Shown here: positions 22,214 to 27,830 of the stretch, in pieces | Layout of the letters: each line of letters opens with the position of its first letter | Numbering within the stretch: the first letter of the stretch is position 1 | DNA from: Saccoglossus kowalevskii | Lineage: Eukaryota > Hemichordata > Enteropneusta > Harrimaniidae | NCBI RefSeq assembly: GCF_000003605.2 | Contig: NW_003130360.1 | Location: forward strand, 143,036-170,865 | Direction of reading: 5' to 3' | DNA: 27,830 nt | Made by a program: the position numbers and the translations under genes | Notes under the pieces: model-generated | The model's database searches: none | Seen by the model: only the letters and a program-made list of their open reading frames with translations | Told to the model about the DNA's origin: nothing

Positions 22214-22420
22214 CTGTAAAATACTTTATTTTCACTTGGAAATAATTTTCACTATTTTCGCTGAAGGAATGATTCAGTGAAAATAAAATCCAGCGAATAT
22301 ACCTTTTTCCTATATTTTACATTCAACTCATCAAAAATCAGTGGAAATAAATTCCATACAAAATATCTGAAAATTGCTTTCAGCGAAAATTAATTACAGC
22401 TAAAATAAAGTATTTTACCG
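22214..22420. mobile_element. 207-bp MITE flanked by TA (Tc1/mariner-type target)
   Basis: The left end CTGTAAAATACTTTATTTT and the reverse complement of the right end, CGGTAAAATACTTTATTTT, match at 18 of 19 positions. Similarity continues inward through AATTTTCGCTGAA-like blocks, so almost the whole element can fold back. TA dinucleotides flank both ends (22212-22213 and 22421-22422), the signature of Tc1/mariner-superfamily insertion. There is no coding capacity. Confidence 0.75.
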
Positions 22421-22549
22421 TATTGCACTGGGTATTTTCATCCTACCATAAACGCGAATTCCAAATATGGAACAGTTACGCGCGCGTAAGTGTCTTCTAA
22501 TAGTAGGAACCAAACATGGCTGCCCCCAGGGTTTGACTGGACGTTTTTG

Positions 22550-22733
22550 ATTTCGGCATTCTCATTGTGTATTCCTGGGAGATAAAGATGTATAATAATA
22601 AGGTTATTACGAGGATATTGCAGCTGTACTTTCTCATGCATACTTTGCAGTATCCTCCCAATAACCTCATAATTATGCAATGCAATAATGATGTCATTAT
22701 AAAAGCTAATTTCCATAATGTTAATGCTGATAT
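22550..22733. repeat. Imperfect long inverted repeat, probable fold-back/MITE relic
   Basis: The inner arms 22591-22622 and 22646-22677 pair at about 26 of 32 positions around a 23-bp loop. A second matching block lies further out (22550-22569 against 22714-22733, about 15 of 20). Overlapping frames of 92 and 81 codons (minus) and 69 codons (plus) run through it. Plus and minus frames share LQYPxNNLII only because the DNA is palindromic. Confidence 0.6.
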
Positions 22734-24549
22734 ACAGTACAACCTGAAACTAACAATTTCAGCACTAAATCAATGAAAGTGATAAAAAGACTGCTGCTGC
22801 AGCAGGCTTCCCTAACTGTTTAAGAAACTTCACTAATCAGTACTACTTAACTTGCTGTTTGTACATAGCTGTGATGATTCCAGTGTAACAATAAATAGCT
22901 AAGTAAGATCACTATGGCAACCATGAAATATCAAATATGTAATTCCTAAGACATTTCTTTGAATAAATAAAAACAGTAACAAAAAAATTCTAATGCCAAA
23001 AGTAAAGAATTAATAACACCTTTGACAAATTGAGGATACAAGAATACTCATGTTGAAAGAAATAAGTAGAAACAACCCTTTATTAGTAAGTGCCATATCT
23101 GCTCCTGCCAAACAAGTTTTGATGTCACATTTTCATGTATTATTCAATAATCTCTTTGTTAATTTATAGGTATTGATAAAATATTGAAATTATTAAAACA
23201 TAAATGTCACAATCTGGAGGCAAAACAAGACATATATGGCCTTGGATATCATAAATAATTAGATGGTCACATGAACTTATGTCAAGGCATGTTTGAAAAT
23301 TGGTTAAGAAGACTTAAAAATAAAAAATAACACGGCTGCCACATTAGACATTTCAAATTATATCAAAATAATTTGTCTGTAAAATGAAGGGTAATACAGT
23401 TCTTCAAAATAATACAACATAAGAGCATAAAGATGGAGAGAAGAGGTTACTTCAGAATTACTGTTCTCAGCCAGTGTGATTTTTTTTTTACAAAAGCTCT
23501 TGCATAGATGTGTATGTACAAAGACAGTAACAAAATAAGATTTTAAAACTACTACAGGAATTAAGAAAAAAATTAGATAAAAACACATGCATACATAGCT
23601 TGGAAATCATACTCTGGTTTTATATACAAAATGAGTCAATGGGTTTACGAAAAAAAAACACATTTTAGATCAACTTGCATTATAAAACAGTTCAACAATC
23701 AAGATGCTTCAATATGAAAGAAGGACTAATACCAGGGATAACATAGTGGTCCTTTAACTGAATGCTTGGATTTTCATTACTATATTTAGAAATACTGGTG
23801 GCAAATATGAAACTTGTATAAACTTATCTTTGGTTAATTGCCGATAACACACATGTACATTTTCATTTTTGATATCATACATACCATATTTGCTCTATTA
23901 GTAATGCATGCACTTTCAAGAATTAGAAGTAGTACCTAAAAATAAGTAAAAGTTAATTGATACAGCGTACTATAAAAAAGCAATTTCAGGGATGTGCTTC
24001 TAATAGAGCAAATACAGTAATCATATTTCATTTAAAAAAAACAACTCCTAATACGCTACAGGGTCTAGCACTGATTAAAAACATAAAAGTAAATGTCACA
24101 AGGAAGCAGATGAATAGACATTAATGTTACACATTATTCTTATGAAGATAATTAATCCTTAGAATTAACAAGCCTAAATTACTAGATTGTACTAGAAAAT
24201 GAACTTCATTAAAAAAAATTGTTCAGTCATTAACCAAACTCCAAATAAATTGATTTGGTCAAATTTGACTTCAATAGTGATTGATCAGTTGAGTACGTTA
24301 TCATCTAAGTACCCTGTACTCTCATCACACAGTATTCTTGAAAGCAGACGCATCATTAGAAAATGTGCACCAGCCAGTTACTGTGAAACATCTACATGGA
24401 TTATACTACATAGAAAATTGAAGTTCTTGTAAGCAATGCAGTAGCCATAAATACTTAACGGTCCAGTCGTTATACACTGGCGTCACAGACATACAGGTTA
24501 CAATATACACCAACTCTATAACAAAGTAATAACCATGTACAGCTTGTCA
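22734..24549 (-). other. Probable 3' UTR and downstream region of the ZDHHC17-like gene
   Basis: The first AATAAA I find on the minus strand past the stop codon reads TTTATT on the plus strand at 23079-23084. That would give a 3' UTR of about 1.5 kb, plausible for this family. The stretch also contains a TA-flanked MITE at 23884-24017. No coding sequence is recognised. Confidence 0.45.
23884..24017. mobile_element. 134-bp TA-flanked MITE (family copy 1)
   Basis: The left end CCATATTTGCTCTATTAG and the reverse complement of the right end, CTGTATTTGCTCTATTAG, agree at 16 of 18 positions. TA flanks both ends (23882-23883, 24018-24019). A diverged second copy is at 26007-26158. Confidence 0.7.
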
Positions 24550-24715
24550 CTACACAAACTGATAGTTTTCTTGGGTTGAAAGTGGTTTGTAAGTGTAGCT
24601 GCCTGTTGACTGTATGTCCATATCAAACTGAGTCTTCCAATCAATTTTCATTGGCCGACACAATCCACAGCAACGAATCTCAAAGAAGTTGACAATATTT
24701 CTGATGTAGCCATTG
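24550..24715 (-). CDS. ZDHHC17: ZDHHC17-like terminal coding exon
   Basis: The acceptor is ttctgttttccag, ending at 24716. The exon encodes [31 protein letters not shown] and the tail ending ENYQFV, then TAG at 24552-24550. Human ends SGYQLV, so the C terminus is intact and slightly longer here. Confidence 0.92.
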
Positions 24716-27338
24716 CTGGAAAACAGAATGAAAAAACAACTGTAAATACTGTTGTTAACATAAACAGAATATTTCAAGTTTAGGTCAAACAAAGAAATAA
24801 TCTGTTTGTACTCAGTTCAAAAGAGGACTTTCATGACTTTTTTACAAAAATACTGAAAAAGGCGCACCATCACACCTGTTTTATGAGCATTTTAGACCCA
24901 GAAACTAATCTTTTTTTTAGTCCAGCCTAGTTAGATAGCTGAATCTTACAGTTCCAGCCAACTCACAGGTAGGATTGCATCCATCTGGACATGCACCATT
25001 AGACTAAGATTGATCACATGGATGTTAGCATGCATGAAAGTATACAATGATACTCCACTTACATCACCACTCTAAAGGAAACTGAAGGAAACACACTCAC
25101 TTGAAAGGACTTCTGATTCTTCCCTTTTCATGTCGGAAATGTTTATATCTTGTCTGGTTCATGCGTTCATTTGTTGACATGCCCAATGCACTGATCTGAA
25201 AGAAGAAGTATTATCATGTTTTAGTAATAGTAGTCACATGACACTATCAAAGAAACACAAGACAGTCACATGAATATCACATGGCAACTGTCAACGTAAC
25301 ACATGACAGTCACATGGACATCACATGGCAACTATCAAAGTAACACATGAGTCACATGGACATCACATGGCAACTATCAAAGTAACACATGAGTCACATG
25401 GACATCACATGGCAACTATCAAAGAAACACATGGCAGTCACATGAACATCACATGGCAACTATCAAAGAAACACATGACAGTCGCATGAACATCACAGCA
25501 GTAAAATATGCTTAGATTAGTACATACCTGGTACATTTGACAGATGAATAGGAGTCCAACCCATACAACATGTACCAGTGCATTGACAGAAGTCCAAAAC
25601 ACCCATGGTGAACACTTCATTACTTGAAACAACCAGGCAAAGATTCCATCCTCCTCAAAGTTAGTCTCACATTCACCATTCCAAACTATAGTGGTCAAAG
25701 ACATGTAATTATGAATACCTTGATAAGCAGCTAGGATAGATATTATTCAATGATATATATTTATATACACACTCAAAAGTAAAATGAGAGCAATTTTCAA
25801 TAACCATTAATACCAATGATATGTCCATGGTTGTTAACACCCAATAATGAACATTCATTTTCACAGCAGATTATCAATTAAACAGGGCACTGACATTTTT
25901 TTCAACTTAAAACTGAGTACTTCTCATAGACTAATAAGGAGGAATCAGAGAAACCAGCGGGCATTACACCTGTTAAACTGTCACCGGGCAAACCCAATAT
26001 CACATACCATATTTTCTCTATTAATAGTGCATATTTTTTAACAAATTACAGTTGTAATTGTTTCTATGGTCAAAATAGGTGATATTTTGATGATTCAGAA
26101 CACAGTATATGTGATTTTGGGTTTGCAAGTATATGCATTTCTAATCGAGTATTAAAAGTATACTATATTTGCACACAAAAGAGGGACATGATATAAAACA
26201 AGCCTGTTTTTAACAAAGAAACGAACACATAGGAGCAAACATGGTAATGTTATTTATATTGTAGGTATTATAAATTTGTTTTCCCATAGTAACTTGGGTC
26301 GATGGTGAATACAAACATATTCCCAACTTGACTATATAGCTGTGAAAGATACAACAATGAATGAAAATCAGTGATAAATTACTCACATTGAATCGTTCCG
26401 TACAGACACCATATGATCATGATTTCCAAGAAAAATAAATAACCAATAAAATATTTGTGATTGCCGGCACCTGTTGTTATGAACAGCAGACAATTTAAAA
26501 CATTAAATTCAATGTCTAGATGTGATGAAATTTTGCTGATTCCAAAAATGTACAGAGCTACCACAACAACATCTTCACATACTGTGGCCCAGTTAATATG
26601 CATATATATAAAATTTAAAACAAATCATTAGGAATATTACAACCCTATCTTTTTGTAACTGTATATGTTTCAATCTACACTCTGTACTAAATAATTGGAC
26701 TGCAATATAATCACTATATAATATAGACAAAAGACCTCAATGGAACACAAAACTCGCTTATTATCTATGCAAGATTTGAGATACATGTAGAAGCAAAATT
26801 GCACAAAATAAAATAAAAAAATAAAAAAAACAAATTGATTGCCAGTCAGTCACACTGGATTAGATGATGACACAAAAAAAGTGTTATTGATGTGTTAAAA
26901 TACAACTCTGTGTACCAAGCTTGAACCTACTTGAACTGAGTGAATTTGATATATACATGCAAGCACTGTGCAAAAAAAGTCAAACATTGTAGAAATTGGT
27001 CAAACATACAAACAATCTTAGATTGGGCTATGACGTGGACAAACTTTTACTGTGTTACTGTGCAATTATTTATCCACCAAGCAGAACTGTGCCGAAAAAG
27101 ACAAAATTGAAAGAGAATGAAAATAGCATACACACAGTAGTAAAACACAAACTAAATCATATTTTATAGTGTAATACTCACCAACACAGTTGTCAATCCA
27201 GGGACAGTGGTGGTCAAACTTAGCAATACATCTATTACAATATGAACAATGCTTGGATCTGATTGGCTTTCTAATTATACAGGTTGTACAAAATACCTCA
27301 ATTTTCAACTTTCCAGTTTCAGCCAGCTCGATAATAGT
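24550..27338 (-). CDS. ZDHHC17: Palmitoyltransferase ZDHHC17/HIP14-like, C-terminal half (5 exons; 5' part off the right edge)
   Basis: Five minus-strand exons (27338-27182, 26470-26387, 25685-25528, 25195-25101, 24715-24550) join in frame to 219 residues plus TAG. Residues 1-52 hold the cysteine-rich domain: [39 protein letters not shown], with catalytic DHHC at 42-45 and zinc cysteines and histidines in place. [15 protein letters not shown] begins one membrane helix; [20 protein letters not shown] forms the last. STNERMN stands for the TTxE motif, and [13 protein letters not shown] closes the family's cytosolic C terminus. These blocks match human ZDHHC17 as I recall it; ZDHHC13 is the closest alternative, but its active site is DQHC, not DHHC. 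ZDHHC17 sits in Golgi membranes and S-palmitoylates huntingtin, SNAP25 and others, recruited by N-terminal ankyrin repeats not in this window. Confidence 0.93.
24716..25100 (-). other. ZDHHC17-like last intron
   Basis: A 385-bp GT-AG intron with no recognised feature. Confidence 0.85.
25101..25195 (-). CDS. ZDHHC17: ZDHHC17-like exon with TTxE-type motif
   Basis: The acceptor is ttcag, ending at 25196. The exon encodes [20 protein letters not shown] then [11 protein letters not shown]; human has LGITTNERMNARRYKHF. The first threonine of TTxE is serine here. The donor is GTGAGT at 25100, phase 2. Confidence 0.92.
25232..25496. repeat. 42-44 bp minisatellite filling a ZDHHC17-like intron
   Basis: About six copies of a unit beginning GTCACATGAACATCACATGG followed by CAACTATCAAAGAAACACAT. 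Units differ in length by a CA insertion (44 against 42 bp), and the first copy is shortened. The tract takes up most of the 332-bp intron 25196-25527. Each unit carries three CACATG hexamers. Confidence 0.85.
25528..25685 (-). CDS. ZDHHC17: ZDHHC17-like exon, lumenal loop and last membrane helix
   Basis: The acceptor is ccactatag, ending at 25686. The exon encodes [30 protein letters not shown] and LLFICQMYQ, aligning with HCETTY...CSPWMFW...LLMCQLYQ of human ZDHHC17. It ends in frame before GTATGT at 25527. Confidence 0.92.
25686..26386 (-). other. ZDHHC17-like intron (701 bp) containing a MITE
   Basis: A GT-AG intron between the GAGNH and last-helix exons. A diverged TA-flanked MITE lies at 26007-26158; nothing else is recognised. 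Confidence 0.85.
26007..26158. mobile_element. 152-bp TA-flanked MITE (family copy 2, diverged)
   Basis: It begins CCATATTTTCTCTATTAATA, close to the left end of the element at 23884. It ends TAATCGAGTATTAAAAG, 13 of 19 with the other copy's right end counting the TA. TA flanks both sides (26005-26006, 26159-26160). Confidence 0.55.
26387..26470 (-). CDS. ZDHHC17: ZDHHC17-like exon, GAGNH block and membrane helix
   Basis: The acceptor is aacaacag at 26478-26471. The 84-bp exon encodes [20 protein letters not shown] and WCLYGTIQ, the NH-containing block after DHHC and the third classical membrane span. The donor is GTGAGT at 26386. Confidence 0.92.
26471..27181 (-). other. ZDHHC17-like intron (711 bp)
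   Basis: A GT-AG intron after the DHHC exon. It contains an A-rich tract near 26806-26831 (AAATAAAA-type). No other feature. Confidence 0.85.
27182..27338 (-). CDS. ZDHHC17: ZDHHC17-like exon with the DHHC catalytic core
   Basis: The acceptor is atattacag at 27347-27339. The exon has 157 bp, 52 codons plus one base, with donor GTGAGT at 27181. It contains the catalytic D42-H43-H44-C45. In CPWIDNCVG an aspartate replaces the glycine or asparagine usual between W and NC. Reading through the donor gives EYYTIKYD, which is intronic. Confidence 0.93.
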
Positions 27339-27421
27339 CTGTAATATTATATCAACGTTTACAGAAAATGGTGAAAAACAAGCAGCCTATCGGCTGAGAT
27401 AGCTCCGCTGTTAGCAATGCA

Positions 27422-27830
27422 CATTTCAATTAAAGAACTGAAGACATCATTAGAAAATAAACAATATGAATAGTATCAAAGGAATCGGACTTACAGTTTT
27501 CAACAAGAAGTCGAAAATATCACTTTTTACCAAAAATGACAAAAATATTCACCAAAATTAGAGAATTAAAGATATCATTACAAAATAAACAAATCTGAGA
27601 GAGGTCCACTTGTAGTACCTATATATGTAATATCAAAGCAATTGCACTTGCGATTTTTAACAAGAAGTCGAAAATATCACTTTTTACCAAAAATGACAAA
27701 AATATTCACCAAAATTAGAGAATTAAAGATATCATTACAAAATGAACAAATCTGAGAGAGGACCACATGTAGTACCTATATATGTAATATCAAAGCAATT
27801 GCACTTGCGGTTTTTAACAAGAAGTCGAAA
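27422..27830. repeat. 157-bp satellite array in a ZDHHC17-like intron (runs off the window)
   Basis: Two full units, 27504-27660 and 27661-27817, differ at only 4 of 157 positions. A third begins at 27818 and is cut by the window end. A diverged, internally deleted copy of about 80 bp precedes them (about 27422-27503). The region lies upstream of the DHHC exon, so it is intronic if the gene continues rightward. Near identity implies recent amplification or homogenisation. Confidence 0.9.

Noticed and set aside
27182-27817. The DHHC exon and the satellite monomer are both 157 bp long
   Set aside because: The sequences are unrelated; the equal lengths are coincidence.
1-27830. CRISPR arrays, bacterial operons, phage or plasmid functions
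   Set aside because: All recognised genes are intron-containing animal genes. The tandem repeats lack the repeat-spacer structure of CRISPR.

Overview
This window is eukaryotic, and most likely from an AT-rich invertebrate animal. Its genes are split by GT-AG introns, the intergenic DNA is long and AT-rich, and it carries microsatellites, an intronic satellite array, short palindromic DNA transposons (MITEs) and a decayed LINE. The three genes recognised are all animal genes. The exact taxon cannot be read from the sequence; a lophotrochozoan or other marine invertebrate is a guess only.

Layout. (1) 1-6557, minus strand: the first two coding exons of a CECR2-like chromatin-remodelling gene, with a second intron of at least 5.9 kb running off the left edge. 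(2) 6558-17260: about 10.7 kb between that start and the next coding exon. It holds a 68-nt imperfect hairpin (7160-7227), a degenerate non-LTR reverse transcriptase (about 11362-11743), and several perfect palindromic or consensus transcription-factor motifs at 14.1-15.2 kb. (3) 17288-19600, plus strand: a complete five-exon cysteine- and glycine-rich LIM protein gene (CSRP family, 197 aa), with a precise MITE carrying a 9-bp target duplication in its first coding intron. (4) 19601-24549: the CSRP 3' UTR and convergent intergenic DNA, with several inverted-repeat elements. (5) 24550-27338, minus strand: the last five coding exons (219 aa) of a ZDHHC17/ZDHHC13-type palmitoyltransferase. Its ankyrin-repeat exons lie beyond the right edge. 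One intron is nearly filled by a 42-44 bp minisatellite, and the window ends inside a 157-bp satellite array.

The three proteins act in different compartments: chromatin, actin/muscle/nucleus and Golgi membranes. Nothing suggests an operon or shared pathway. The main biological point is the order. CSRP and ZDHHC17 lie tail to tail here, as recalled for human CSRP2-ZDHHC17 and for the paralogous pair CSRP3-ZDHHC13. The window therefore probably preserves the single ancestral pair from before vertebrate genome duplication. No new multi-gene system is visible; the other findings are repeats and candidate regulatory sites.
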